Positions 1 through 8,418 of a stretch of DNA of 64,000 nt are shown here, in pieces (position 1 is the stretch's first letter; the number at the start of each line of letters is the position of its first letter). The position numbers were made by a program, and so were the translations under genes. The stretch comes from JANQOH01 sp965214495 (lineage in GTDB: Bacteria; Pseudomonadota; Alphaproteobacteria; UBA7887), in assembly GCA_965214495.1 (NCBI GenBank), contig OZ243958.1, positions 2,852,001 to 2,916,000 of the forward strand, in the 5' to 3' direction. The notes beneath the pieces are model-generated. The model made no database searches. It was not told where the DNA came from and worked only from the letters and a program-made list of their open reading frames with translations.

Positions 1-913
1 CGGTTACGCGCACGATCGTCGGGCGAGCCACCCACAGCGCAGCGGCGAGAACGAATATCGCGGCGGTGCGGCGCTCGGCGGTGGAGAGCTTACCCAGTCC
101 CCGACGGCCGGTGGCGAGGGCGTCGCCGCGATGTCCCGCCGCCATGCGGCCGACCGCTGGAAAAGAGACCTTGACCAGCACGAGCCAGATAATCGGCATC
201 AGGATCAGAACCAGAGGCACGGCAAAGGCCATCCACAGGCCGAAGCCGATCTCGAACCCGTAGGTCTCGGCGATGAACGCCGCGAGAAACGCGTTGGGCG
301 GCGTGCCGATCAATGTTCCGAGGCCGCCGACATTTGCGGCATAGGCGACGGCAAGCATGAGAGCCGGCGCGTATTCGCGGCGAGCGACGTCTTCACCTGC
401 ACCGTTCGTCTCGGCGATCATCGCGACCGTGGAAGCGGCGATCGGCAGCATCAGCATCGCGGTTGCCGTGTTGCTGAGCCACATGCTGAGGACCGCGGTC
501 GTCACCATGACACCGGCGATCACGCGCGCCGGTCTGTCTCCGAACAGCCGCAACAGGTTTATCGCTACGCGGCGGTGCAGATCCCAACGCTGAACCGTGA
601 GCGCCAGGACGAATCCACCGAGAAAGAGGAAGATCAGCGGATTGGCGAACGGTTTGGCGGCATCGTCGATCGTGGCGATCTCCAGCAGCGGGAACAGCAC
701 GAGGGGCAGGAGCGCGGTCGCGGGTAGCGGGATCGCTTCACTCGCCCACCAGGTCGCCATGAGCAGGGCGACCGCGGCGGTTCGCCACGCCATCTCGGGC
801 ATGCCCGCCGGCGCAGGCAGTATGAGGACAAGCGCGAACCCGGCGGCGCCGGCGATCAGGCCGATCCGCCGTCGCGACGATGATTGGCTGCCTTGATCTC
901 GTGGAGCTGCCAC
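1..913 (-). CDS. SLC13/DASS-family sodium:anion symporter, 3' end cut by the window edge
   Basis: Inner-membrane permease of the divalent anion:Na+ symporter family, which carries C4-dicarboxylates, citrate or sulfate. About 304 codons are visible, and the C-terminal part lies beyond position 1. The minus-strand translation shows hydrophobic segments, the family motif LSNTATAM with the SNT signature that binds sodium and substrate in the VcINDY structure, and GTLIGTPPNAF, the usual companion loop. The frame opens after a stop near 953. I chose a GTG at 913 because the first hydrophobic segment (IGLIAGAAGFALVLIL) lies upstream of the first ATG. No clear ribosome binding site supports this start. 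Family assignment is firm; the substrate cannot be read from sequence. Confidence 0.85.
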   Translation of the reverse strand, partial: MAAPRDQGSQSSSRRRIGLIAGAAGFALVLILPAPAGMPEMAWRTAAVALLMATWWASEAIPLPATALLPLVLFPLLEIATIDDAAKPFANPLIFLFLGGFVLALTVQRWDLHRRVAINLLRLFGDRPARVIAGVMVTTAVLSMWLSNTATAMLMLPIAASTVAMIAETNGAGEDVARREYAPALMLAVAYAANVGGLGTLIGTPPNAFLAAFIAETYGFEIGFGLWMAFAVPLVLILMPIIWLVLVKVSFPAVGRMAAGHRGDALATGRRGLGKLSTAERRTAAIFVLAAALWVARPTIVRVT

Positions 914-1060
914 GGATGCACCGGCCGGCAGAGCGATGGGACGAGGACGGTTCTACCGGCGGTGCCGCCGGCCGCAACGAAGATCGGGGCTCTGGCGAAA
1001 CCAGCGGCCGCGCCGTCCGCAAACGCGCACGTCACAGGGTGAGCAGGCCCCGCGGTCGCC

Positions 1061-1366
1061 CTAATGCGACATCAGGACCGGCACGGTCATCCTGCCCAGG
1101 ATCTCACGCGTCACGCCGCCCAAGAGCGGCTCCCGCAGGCGGTGGTGACCATAGGCGTCCGTCACCAGGAGATCGACCCCGAAATCGGCGATCGAGGACA
1201 GCAGGGCATCGCTGGCGCTGATCTCCGACCGCACCGTGTGCCGGGCCTCGGCCTTGACGCCATGCCACGCCGGATGAGCGCTGATATCGGTGCCGGGCAC
1301 GTGCCGGTCATCACCCGTGTCGATGCCAGGAACGATCACGGCGTTCGCTTGCCGCAGCAGCGGCAG
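1061..1366 (-). pseudogene. C-terminal remnant of a universal stress protein (UspA)
   Basis: About 100 codons read like the last half of a two-domain UspA protein. There is a run LPLLRQANAV, then a stretch ending GHHRLREPLLGGVTREILGR and TVPVLMSH, the classical ATP-binding G-(2x)-G-(9x)-G region and C-terminus of the family. The frame is closed just upstream by an in-frame TAG (1367-1369). Nothing resembling the N-terminal Usp domain lies between it and the formate/nitrite channel gene. An internal GTG at 1339 could in principle start a 92-residue protein, but a gene remnant is the simpler reading. It sits with the formate channel and the kinase remnant, a grouping reminiscent of oxygen-limitation gene sets. 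Confidence 0.75.
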
Positions 1367-1428
1367 CTATCGGGGCGCGCATCCCTTGACCGCCATCAAC
1401 CGCTCACACCGACCGGGCAGCGACGGAA

Positions 1429-2265
1429 TCACGATTTGCCGAAGCGATAGGCGATCCAGTAGACGAGCCCCACGAGAAGGCCGCCGCCGATCACGTTGCC
1501 CACCGTGACCGGCACGAGATTCCTCACCAGCCCGCCGATCGTGACGCCGTCGTCGATGAGCATGCCCAACGGAATGAAATACATGTTCGCGACACTGTGC
1601 TCGAAGCCCAGCGCGACGAACGCCGAGACCGGAAATATGATGGCGAGGACTTTTCCGGACACCTGCCGCGCCGCGTAGCTGAGCCAGACGGCGAGGCAGA
1701 CCAGCGCATTGCACAGAATGCCCCGAATCAGGGCTTGCTCGAGAGGGAGCGCGGTCTTGCTCTGGGCAATGGCGACGGCGGTGCGGGAGACCGCACCGTC
1801 TCCCGTGAGCAGGGTCCCGGACCAGAACACGAACGCCGCTGTCGCCACGGCGCCGACCAGATTGCCCGCATAGACCAGCATCCAGTTTCGGATCAGCGCG
1901 ATGGTGGTGATCTTGCGGTCCGCCCAGGCCATGACGATCAAATTGTTCCCCGTGAAAAGTTCGGCGCCGGCAATGACGACCAGTATCAGACCGAGCGAGA
2001 ACGCGGCGCCGCCCAGCAGGCGCCCGGGCCCGAGCCCAAGGCTGCTGTCGGTCACGACGAGTGTGAAAAGCATCGCGCCGAAAGAAATGAATGCGCCTGC
2101 CAATACCGCGAGGGTCAGCGTTTGCAGTATCCCGAGATGGGCCTTGGCAACTCCTGCTATTTCGATGAGCTCGGCGATGACGGCGGGGCGATACACGTCT
2201 ATCGTGTAGTCGGGCATGTTCTCGGTCGTCTGATGCTGGCGGGTCTCGCTTCTGTCATCGTTCAT
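1429..2265 (-). CDS. Formate/nitrite transporter (FNT) family channel
   Basis: Pentameric inner-membrane channel protein that moves formate, nitrite or related small monovalent anions. At 278 aa the length is normal. Six hydrophobic segments are visible, with the family hallmarks GAELFTGNN in the first half and HSVANMYFIPLG followed by NLVPVTVGNVIGG in the second. The pseudo-twofold repeat of the fold explains the similar placement of these motifs. The N-terminal 30 residues are polar and cytoplasmic. It stands alone between a UspA remnant downstream and a kinase remnant upstream, so no partner enzyme tells whether formate or nitrite is the substrate. Confidence 0.92.
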   Translation of the reverse strand: MNDDRSETRQHQTTENMPDYTIDVYRPAVIAELIEIAGVAKAHLGILQTLTLAVLAGAFISFGAMLFTLVVTDSSLGLGPGRLLGGAAFSLGLILVVIAGAELFTGNNLIVMAWADRKITTIALIRNWMLVYAGNLVGAVATAAFVFWSGTLLTGDGAVSRTAVAIAQSKTALPLEQALIRGILCNALVCLAVWLSYAARQVSGKVLAIIFPVSAFVALGFEHSVANMYFIPLGMLIDDGVTIGGLVRNLVPVTVGNVIGGGLLVGLVYWIAYRFGKS

Positions 2266-2352
2266 TTCGGCAATTCTCCCCGAGAGAGTCGGATCGGCGT
2301 ATTTCCGCCGCCATGATGGCTTTGATCGGCGGATGGCGCCCCGGCCCTCGGC

Positions 2353-2706
2353 CTATTGCTCGATCGACCGGCGAATCCGCGCGGCAACTGTATCCGGACT
2401 CGCTCGTGCATCGAGTCGCTGCCGGGACACATCGCCGATGTCATAGCGGGTTTGTCTGCCGACGACCGCGGCCGTCGCGTCGCGGTCACGACTCGCGACG
2501 CGCTCGCCCGGCCGCGTATGCACGGCGTCAACGATCACGCTGTTGCCGTCCGCGATGGCCGATTTCGCTTGTGCATGCAGGCGCGCGCAGACGGCCTCGT
2601 CGACCTCGCCTGCATAAGCCGACTTCGGCAGCCGGTCTCGGGCGAAAGCCGGAACAGGCGTTTACGCACGACGTCGCTCTGCGGCAACAGGCCGCCGCGC
2701 AGGGGC
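2353..2706 (-). pseudogene. Decayed P-loop kinase (COG0645-type, C-terminal domain of aminoglycoside-phosphotransferase/kinase fusions)
   Basis: Two frames carry successive parts of one protein. The first reads LPQSDVVRKRLFRLSPET. A frameshift near 2640 leads to RDRLPKSAYAGEVDEAV, then DGNSVIVDAVHTRPGER, then ATAAVVGRQTRYDIGDV to a TAG at 2353. This order matches the AAA_33-type kinase domain (substrate loop SDVVRKRL, Walker-B-like VIVDAV, then the lid). About 40 residues that should separate PGER from ATAAVV are missing, and the Walker A region is not visible. Hence a frameshift plus an internal deletion. The family often sits beside UspA genes, which agrees with the UspA remnant nearby. The assignment rests on recall of the family pattern. 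Confidence 0.65.
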
Positions 2707-2735
2707 GGGTGCGCCAACAAAGCGACATCGCCCCG

Positions 2736-2820
2736 CCTGTAGGGGCGCCCCTTGTGGGCGCCCGAACCCTCGAACAGGCGGGGACCGAGGGCGGGCGACC
2801 ACAAGGGCTGCCCCTACAGG
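2736..2820. repeat. Imperfect inverted repeat, 28-nt arms
   Basis: The left arm (2736-2763) begins CCTGTAGGGGCGCCCCTTGT, and the right arm (2793-2820) is its reverse complement with only two mismatches. They are separated by 29 nt. The RNA would fold into a long GC-rich hairpin. Arms of the TGTAGGGGC...CTTGTG type are dispersed as REP-like or MITE-like palindromes in many bacterial genomes. It lies in the decayed stretch beside the broken kinase gene. No transposase is attached. Confidence 0.8.
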
Positions 2821-3384
2821 GATTGTCGCGGTTCGTGTGGGTTCGTGCTGGCGATGACCGCGGGACGGCGGCTCGCTGGAGTCCGGTCGTCCTGTATCGA
2901 TTTCAAACTGAGACACTGCCGACCGCCCGGGGCTCTGAAAGGCAAGGGACGCAAGGAGGTTGGGGGCAGCATCCGTCACCAGCCCGGCCGCGAAGTCGCC
3001 CTGTCCGCGCTGAAGTCGGTCTCGCCGATGCGATGGCGGGTAGCACCGCGCGGGCCTGGATCGAGAAAAACGTCGTCGAAACCCGGATGCAGGATTCGGC
3101 AGCGGGGATTGATCTTCATGACACACTCGGGAGCGCCGTGCCGGACCGTTCCGGCGACGGCCGTCTGCCAAGCCGAGGGTGTCGACCGCCACCCGGCTGT
3201 CGCCGGACGTGATCGACCGCTTCGAGACTGGCGGCCGCGGACGGCAGACCTGGACCGATTCCGCCCGTCAAACCCTGTCTGCTCGTTCCGAAAAGTGCAG
3301 TTTCGCGCCTTGCGCCGGCTCTTGCCGCAACCGATGCGAAGCATCGGAAGGCGACACGAACATGGCGCGGAGACTCGCCGGTGA
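2821..3384. other. Stretch without a recognisable gene
   Basis: Several long open frames exist on both strands, as is common in GC-rich DNA. None reads like a protein with conserved motifs, hydrophobic segments or a proper ribosome binding site. It may contain the eroded N-terminal part of the kinase pseudogene, but I could not identify it. Confidence 0.5.
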
Positions 3385-4725
3385 TCAACCGGCGTCGTGG
3401 CGTCTTTCCAGCCGCACCGGCAGGCCGCCGCGGGGACGGAGTACGACGTTGCCCACAGGGTGGACGTCATGGCCGTCGGCCACGCGCAAGCGCCATCGGC
3501 GCGCGATGGTCGCCAGGATCAATTGCGCTTCCATCAGTGCGAAATTGTTGCCGATGCAGATGCGGGGGCCGCCGCCGAACGGGAAATATGCGTGCTTCGG
3601 GCGCCGGTCCGACCGTGCGGGATCGAAGCGTTCGGGGTCGAAACGCTTCGGCTCGGCCCAGATCGCCGGCGCGCGATGGGCGAGCCAGATGTTGAGGTTG
3701 ACGATCGTGCCTTTCGGCACCCGCACGCCGTCGATCTCGTCGTCGGCGATCGCCTGGCGCGAAACCATCGGCACTGTCGGATAGAGGCGCATGGTTTCTT
3801 CGATCGTCATGCGCATACACCGCAGGTTTTCGAGATCGGCGAAGCGAGGCGGCCGGTCCGGGAGCGCGGAGTCGAGTTCGGCATACAAACGTTCTGCCGC
3901 GTCGGTGTGTTTGTCGAGGGCGTAGAACGTCCACACCAGCGCGGTCGCCGTCGTCTCGTGTCCGGCGACGAACATGGTCATCACTTCGTCGCGCAACTGG
4001 CGGTCGCTCATCCGTTCGCCGGTCTCTTCGTCCTCGGCGCGCATCAACATGCTCAGCAGGTCGCCATGATCGCGCGTGTCGGCGCGACGTTCGCCGATGA
4101 TGCGATTCACCGTGCGATCGATCACGCGCACCGCCGCGCGTATGCGTGCGTCGGGCAGCCTCGGAACCCATTCGGGGACGCCGATAAAGTCTCGGAACCG
4201 CAGCCGGTGCCGGCTCAATTCACCGATCGCCGCGCTCGCCTGCTGCGCCTCCGCCTCGTCGAGCCGGTCGGAGAACATCGCTCGTGTGATGATCTTCATG
4301 GTCACGCGTGACATTTCCCGCTGCGCGTCCAGCGGCTCGCCGCGCGCCGCGGCGGTTTCCCAGCCGGCGAGCATCTCTTGCGTCAGCGCCACCGTCATGT
4401 CGGCAAACCCCCGGACCCGCTCGCGACGGAACGCCGGCGCGGCGATCCGGCGCTGGCGCCGCCAGAATCGGCCTTCACTCGTCAGCAGGCCGCGGCCCAG
4501 GATCGGTTCGAGCAACGCGCGGCCGATGGGTGTCTTGTGGTAGTTGTCGGAGCGGGCGACCAGCACATGACGGACGACGGCGGGATCGGCCGTCGTCGCC
4601 ACGTGGCTGAACACCATTCTGTGCGGGCGAAAATCGCCGTTGGCTCCGGCGCGGCAATAGACCGATACGGGGTCCTCTCGCAGGGCGCGGTAGAGGTTCA
4701 GAATGCCCGGGCTTTGCTCGGTCAT
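3385..4725 (-). CDS. Cytochrome P450
   Basis: Haem-thiolate monooxygenase, soluble bacterial form of 446 aa with no membrane anchor. Visible hallmarks are the I-helix oxygen-activation motif AGHETT (about 254-259), the K-helix ExxR motif EETMR (309-313), and the haem loop FPFGGGPRICIG with the axial cysteine at about 390. The C-helix WRRQRRIAAPAF is also typical. It needs a ferredoxin/reductase or other electron donor, none of which is in this window, and the substrate is unknown. The downstream side is a gene-poor decayed region and the upstream side is tRNA-Leu. The start ATG at 4725 fits the normal family N-terminus. Confidence 0.95.
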   Translation of the reverse strand: MTEQSPGILNLYRALREDPVSVYCRAGANGDFRPHRMVFSHVATTADPAVVRHVLVARSDNYHKTPIGRALLEPILGRGLLTSEGRFWRRQRRIAAPAFRRERVRGFADMTVALTQEMLAGWETAAARGEPLDAQREMSRVTMKIITRAMFSDRLDEAEAQQASAAIGELSRHRLRFRDFIGVPEWVPRLPDARIRAAVRVIDRTVNRIIGERRADTRDHGDLLSMLMRAEDEETGERMSDRQLRDEVMTMFVAGHETTATALVWTFYALDKHTDAAERLYAELDSALPDRPPRFADLENLRCMRMTIEETMRLYPTVPMVSRQAIADDEIDGVRVPKGTIVNLNIWLAHRAPAIWAEPKRFDPERFDPARSDRRPKHAYFPFGGGPRICIGNNFALMEAQLILATIARRWRLRVADGHDVHPVGNVVLRPRGGLPVRLERRHDAG

Positions 4726-4751
4726 GAGATCATCTCTCGATTCCGAAGGTC

Positions 4752-4837
4752 TGGTGCCCGCTCCCGGACTCGAACCGGGACGGCCGATGGCCTCGGGATT
4801 TTAAGTCCCGTGCGTCTACCAATTCCGCCAAGCGGGC
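4752..4837 (-). tRNA. tRNA-Leu (anticodon UAA)
   Basis: The reverse complement folds as a class II tRNA. The acceptor stem GCCCGC (4832-4837) pairs with GCGGGC (4756-4761). The D-arm contains GGTAGACGC, the anticodon loop reads CTTAAAA giving UAA, a variable stem follows, and the T-arm has GGTTCGAGTCC. The 3' CCA is encoded (4752-4754). Leucine identity follows from the anticodon and the long variable arm. Confidence 0.95.
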
Positions 4838-4852
4838 TCCCCTCCCCGCGGC

Positions 4853-5617
4853 TCACGCCTCCAGCAGTTCGGGATCGCCGCCGAGATCGCCGACGATTCG
4901 CATGAGTTCGGTCACCGCGGTTTCCAGGCGCTCGACGTCCGTGCCCCGCAACACGAGGTTCGAGCCGTGGCGCCCGACCTGATAGAACGGGTAGCTGCCC
5001 ATGTCGATGTCGGGATAGCCGGTTTGCAAATCCTTCAGCGGCCCTGCAAGGGTCCCCTCGGGCAGATAGGCCGTCACCGTGCGGGTGGCCAGCCGCACGC
5101 CGCCGGGGATCGTTGCGAGCGCGGCCTCCAGCATGGCCTGCATGATCGACGGCACGCCCGCGAGCACGAACACGTTTTCCATGCGGAAGCCGGGGGCGCC
5201 GGAGACCGCATTGTCCACCAGAGCCGCGCCGCGCGGCGTGTTCGCCATGCGTAGGCGCGCTTCGTTGACTTCGATGTTGCGCGCCCGGAACTGCGCTTCG
5301 AGGATCGCGCGCGCCTCCGGGTTCAGGATCAGGGGCACGCCGAACGCCCTCGCGATGCACGCTGCGGTGATGTCGTCGTGAGTCGGGCCGATGCCGCCGG
5401 TGGTGAACACGTAATCGTAGCGCGCGCGGGTTTCGTTCACCGCCGCGACGATCATGTCTTCGAGGTCGGGGATCACCCGCGCTTCGGCCAACCGCACGCC
5501 CCGTTCCGCCAGTCTCCTGGCGATGTAGTTGAGATTCACGTCCTGCGTGCGGCCGGACAGGATCTCGTTGCCGATGATCAACGCGCACGCGCTCGGTTGC
5601 GGCATCGTCGCCTTCAT
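4853..5617 (-). CDS. CinA-like molybdopterin-binding domain protein (MoaB/MogA fold)
   Basis: A 254-aa protein of the COG1058 group: the N-terminal, MoCF_biosynth-like domain of CinA without the C-terminal nicotinamide-nucleotide amidase domain. Motifs seen are GNEILSG (16-22) and TTGGIGPTHDD (72-82), the latter being the nucleotide or cofactor binding loop. Members are linked to pyridine-nucleotide or FAD pyrophosphate hydrolysis, but short versions are poorly characterised. I chose the ATG at 5617 because GGGAGAAG lies just upstream; the ATG at 5662 would add 15 residues without homology. Its stop is 15 bp from tRNA-Leu. Confidence 0.85.
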   Translation of the reverse strand: MKATMPQPSACALIIGNEILSGRTQDVNLNYIARRLAERGVRLAEARVIPDLEDMIVAAVNETRARYDYVFTTGGIGPTHDDITAACIARAFGVPLILNPEARAILEAQFRARNIEVNEARLRMANTPRGAALVDNAVSGAPGFRMENVFVLAGVPSIMQAMLEAALATIPGGVRLATRTVTAYLPEGTLAGPLKDLQTGYPDIDMGSYPFYQVGRHGSNLVLRGTDVERLETAVTELMRIVGDLGGDPELLEA

Positions 5618-6029
5618 GGCCTTCTCCCGATCGGCACCGTCGTCGGGCACCATAGCCGACATCGCACTGCCGCCCAAGGATTGTCGGCTCGCCGCCCGCA
5701 CGCCGATCCGGTTCCGTCCGCATCCCCGGTCGCGGTCGGGCGCACGAATGCGGGCGGTGCGACGGCGCATCCCGGAGGCGGTGTCGATCGGGTCGGTTCG
5801 ACGCCGTCGGGCAATGCCGACCGCCCTCGCCCGCGCCGCAACCCCTCGGCTCGAAAGACCTGCCGCTCGGTCTCGTCGCGCGTCGCGGCAGGCCTTGACT
5901 GTTCCGCGCCTGTCCAATCCCATGGCGGCTCCGGACTGGCGGCGCGGGGCGGGTTCGCCTGGACCGGATCCCGCCATCCGGCGTTCGTCCCGGCCCGCCC
6001 GTCTCGAAAACCGTCGATTGGGAGCGGTC
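5618..6029. other. Intergenic stretch, no gene recognised
   Basis: This 412-bp gap separates the divergently read CinA-like and methyltransferase genes and should hold both promoters. Open frames run through it on both strands as extensions of the flanking genes, but their translations are arginine-rich low-complexity text without family motifs. The ribosome binding sites lie next to the inner starts chosen for both genes. Confidence 0.5.
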
Positions 6030-6785
6030 ATGTCGCCGGATCGCGCTGACGCGTTGTTCTACGAGCTGTTCTGCGGGCTGCCCCGGCAGGGACCGGGGAC
6101 GGCAGCGGGCACGCGTCGGGCTCTGGGACTGGTGCCTGGGGTCGGGTCGGGAACCCGCGTGCTCGACATCGGCTGCGGGACCGGCGCGCAGACATTGGTT
6201 CTGGCAGACAGTGCGCCGCTGCGCGTCGTCGCCGTCGACAACCACCCCCCGTTCATCGCCGCGCTGACCCGCAAGGCGCATGAACGCGGCATCGCGGATC
6301 GACTGGACGCCCGCGTCGCGGACATGCGCCGACTCGACTTCGCCGACGGTTCCTTCGACCTGATCTGGTGCGAGGGCGCCATCTACAACATCGGTGTCGA
6401 AGCGGGGCTGCGCGAGTGGCGCCGATTACTGCGGCGCAACGGGCATATCGCACTGACCGAGGTGTGTTGGCGGAAGCCCGAGCGGCCCGCCGCGTGCGCA
6501 GCGTTCTGGAACCGGGAGTATCCGGCTATCCGCGGCACCGCCGCGCTCCTGGAAGCCATCGAGGCGTGCGGCTACGAGACGGTCGGGCACTTTCCGCTCC
6601 CCGCGTCCGCCTGGTGGGACGACTACTATCGGCCGTTGCAAGACAACGTGACCGCATTCCGCAAGCGCCGCCACGGTGTGGCGGACGCGCAGGAGTTGGC
6701 GGACCGATGCCAGACGGAAATAGACATCTGGCATGCCTGCTCGGCGTTCTACGGCTACGAATTCTGTGTGCTCCGTGCCTGTTGA
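6030..6785 (+). CDS. SAM-dependent class I methyltransferase
   Basis: A 251-aa Rossmann-fold methyltransferase. Motif I VLDIGCGTGAQ (about 44-54) binds S-adenosylmethionine. Acidic VAVDNH closes strand 2, and DLIWCEGAIYNIG corresponds to the motif III/IV region. The second half is rich in aromatic residues (WWDDYYRPL), which suggests a small-molecule pocket. The start ATG at 6030 is preceded by GGGAGCGG, while longer in-frame extensions upstream have no homology. It precedes sfsA by 60 bp in the same direction. The acceptor substrate cannot be inferred. Confidence 0.85.
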   Translation: MSPDRADALFYELFCGLPRQGPGTAAGTRRALGLVPGVGSGTRVLDIGCGTGAQTLVLADSAPLRVVAVDNHPPFIAALTRKAHERGIADRLDARVADMRRLDFADGSFDLIWCEGAIYNIGVEAGLREWRRLLRRNGHIALTEVCWRKPERPAACAAFWNREYPAIRGTAALLEAIEACGYETVGHFPLPASAWWDDYYRPLQDNVTAFRKRRHGVADAQELADRCQTEIDIWHACSAFYGYEFCVLRAC

Positions 6786-6845
6786 ACCGGTCCCTGTGCG
6801 CGCCGTGAAGGCCGAGACGCCGCTGCCAGCCTGTGGAACGCCGCG

Positions 6846-7553
6846 ATGAAGTTTCCCGATCCGCTCGTCAGGGGCCGTCTGATCGTGCGCTACAAACGCT
6901 TTCTCGCCGATGTCTCGCTGGCGGACGGCCGCGAGGTCACCGCGCACGTCGCCAATCCCGGCGCCATGACCGGCCTCGCCGAACCGGGCTCCGTAGTGTG
7001 GCTGTCGCCGGCGCGCAACCCGGCGCGCAAACTGCGCTGGTCCTGGGAACTGGTATGTGTCGGCGGCGGCCTTGTCGGGGTCAATACGGCGTGGCCCAAC
7101 GCGATCGCGGCGGAGGCGATCGGCGCGGGGCGGATCCCCGAACTCGCGGGCTATGCGCGGTTGCGCCGCGAAGTGCGCTACGGCCGGAACTCGCGGATCG
7201 ACCTGCTGCTCGATGACGATGCACGCGGCGCGTGCTATGTCGAGGTCAAGAACGTGCATCTCCAGCGCGGCCTAAGCGCCGCGTTTCCCGACGCGGTGAC
7301 GAAACGCGGCGCCAAACATATGGCGGAGCTCGCCGATATGGCTGCCGCCGGCCATCGCGCGGTGGTCCTCTATCTCGTCCAGCGCGCCGACTGCGAGGAC
7401 TTCCGCGTTGCCGGCGACATCGACCCAGCTTACGACGCCGCCTTCACCGCGGCGCGCGCGGCGGACGTCGAAGCCGTTTGCTATGCCTGCCGGATGAGCA
7501 CCCAGGCGATTGTTGTCGACCGGCCGCTGCCGATCGTCGCGCGATCGGGGTAG
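6846..7553 (+). CDS. sfsA: SfsA family protein
   Basis: A 235-aa protein of normal length for SfsA, first named for sugar fermentation stimulation in E. coli and now described as an OB-fold plus PD-(D/E)XK-like nucleic-acid binding protein. Diagnostic stretches are VRYKRFLADV near the N-terminus, TAHVANPGAMTGL, SRIDLLL, CYVEVKNVHL with the E-x-K of the nuclease-like core, and FPDAVTKRGAKHM. It sits in a same-strand run with map and radC. The exact cellular role is unsettled. Confidence 0.93.
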   Translation: MKFPDPLVRGRLIVRYKRFLADVSLADGREVTAHVANPGAMTGLAEPGSVVWLSPARNPARKLRWSWELVCVGGGLVGVNTAWPNAIAAEAIGAGRIPELAGYARLRREVRYGRNSRIDLLLDDDARGACYVEVKNVHLQRGLSAAFPDAVTKRGAKHMAELADMAAAGHRAVVLYLVQRADCEDFRVAGDIDPAYDAAFTAARAADVEAVCYACRMSTQAIVVDRPLPIVARSG

Positions 7554-7580
7554 GATGGGCGGCAAGGAGGCGAGGGACCG

Positions 7581-8411
7581 TTGAACGACATGGGACAGGT
7601 GAGGGGCGGGGCTGCCACCGGACCGTCGAACGCGATCAAGATACACCGGGCGGAGGATTTCGCGGCGATGCGCCGGGCGGGGCGGCTTGCCGCCGAAGTG
7701 CTCGATTACGTGACCCCCCACGTCACCCCCGGCGTCACCACCGGGCGGATCGATCGTCTCTGTCACGAGTTCATCGTCGAGCACGGGGCGATTCCGGCGC
7801 CGCTCGACTACAAGGGGTTTCCACGGTCGGTCTGTACGTCGGTCAATCATGTCGTCTGCCACGGAATCCCCGACGACTCCAAGCGGCTCGTCGAGGGCGA
7901 CATCGTCAACATCGACGTCACCGTCATCCTCGACGGGTGGCACGGTGATACCAGCCGAATGTTCTGGCTGGGCAAGACGTCGCGCAAGGCCGATCGGCTG
8001 ACGATGATCACGTACGAAGCCATGATGCGCGGCGTCGAGGCGGTGCGGCCCGGGGCGACTCTGGGCGATGTCGGCCACGCCGTTCAGCGCCACGCGGAGG
8101 CTGCCCGCTGCGCCGTCGTGCGCGATTTCTGCGGCCACGGAATCGGCCGGGTATTCCACGATGCGCCGACCGTTCTGCACTATGGCCGGCCCGGCGAAGG
8201 CGCGGTGTTGCGCGAAGGGATGTTCTTCACCGTCGAGCCGATGATCAATCTCGGCCGCCACGAGGTAAAAATCCTCGCAGACGGATGGACCGCGGTGACC
8301 CGGGACCGCTCGCTGTCGGCCCAGTTCGAGCACACCGTTGCAGTCACCGCCAGCGGCCACGAAGTATTCACCGCTTCGCCGGCCGGCTGGCATCATCCGC
8401 CCTACGGCTGA
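7581..8411 (+). CDS. map: Methionine aminopeptidase, type I
   Basis: Cytoplasmic metallopeptidase that removes the initiator methionine from nascent proteins. It is 276 aa and contains the pita-bread fold metal ligands: Asp in NIDVTVILDGWHGDTSRMF, His in CGHGIGRVFH, Glu in VEPMINLG and Glu in FEHTVAV. The opening segment MRRAGRLAAEVLDYV is typical. A strong AAGGAGG (7564-7570) precedes both a TTG at 7581 and an ATG at 7590; the TTG has the better spacing. It follows sfsA by 27 bp and precedes radC by 7 bp, which suggests co-transcription. Confidence 0.95.
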   Translation: MNDMGQVRGGAATGPSNAIKIHRAEDFAAMRRAGRLAAEVLDYVTPHVTPGVTTGRIDRLCHEFIVEHGAIPAPLDYKGFPRSVCTSVNHVVCHGIPDDSKRLVEGDIVNIDVTVILDGWHGDTSRMFWLGKTSRKADRLTMITYEAMMRGVEAVRPGATLGDVGHAVQRHAEAARCAVVRDFCGHGIGRVFHDAPTVLHYGRPGEGAVLREGMFFTVEPMINLGRHEVKILADGWTAVTRDRSLSAQFEHTVAVTASGHEVFTASPAGWHHPPYG

Positions 8412-8418
8412 GGGTCGG

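Noticed and set aside
2313..3212. 299-aa plus-strand open frame across the decayed region
   Set aside because: It crosses the inverted repeat and runs antisense to the recognisable kinase remnant, with arginine-rich text and no domain.
4752..4837. tRNA-Leu genes (also at 33296) as integration sites for neighbouring islands
   Set aside because: No integrase gene, no duplicated tRNA 3' end and no flanking direct repeats are visible, and ordinary genes directly adjoin both tRNAs.
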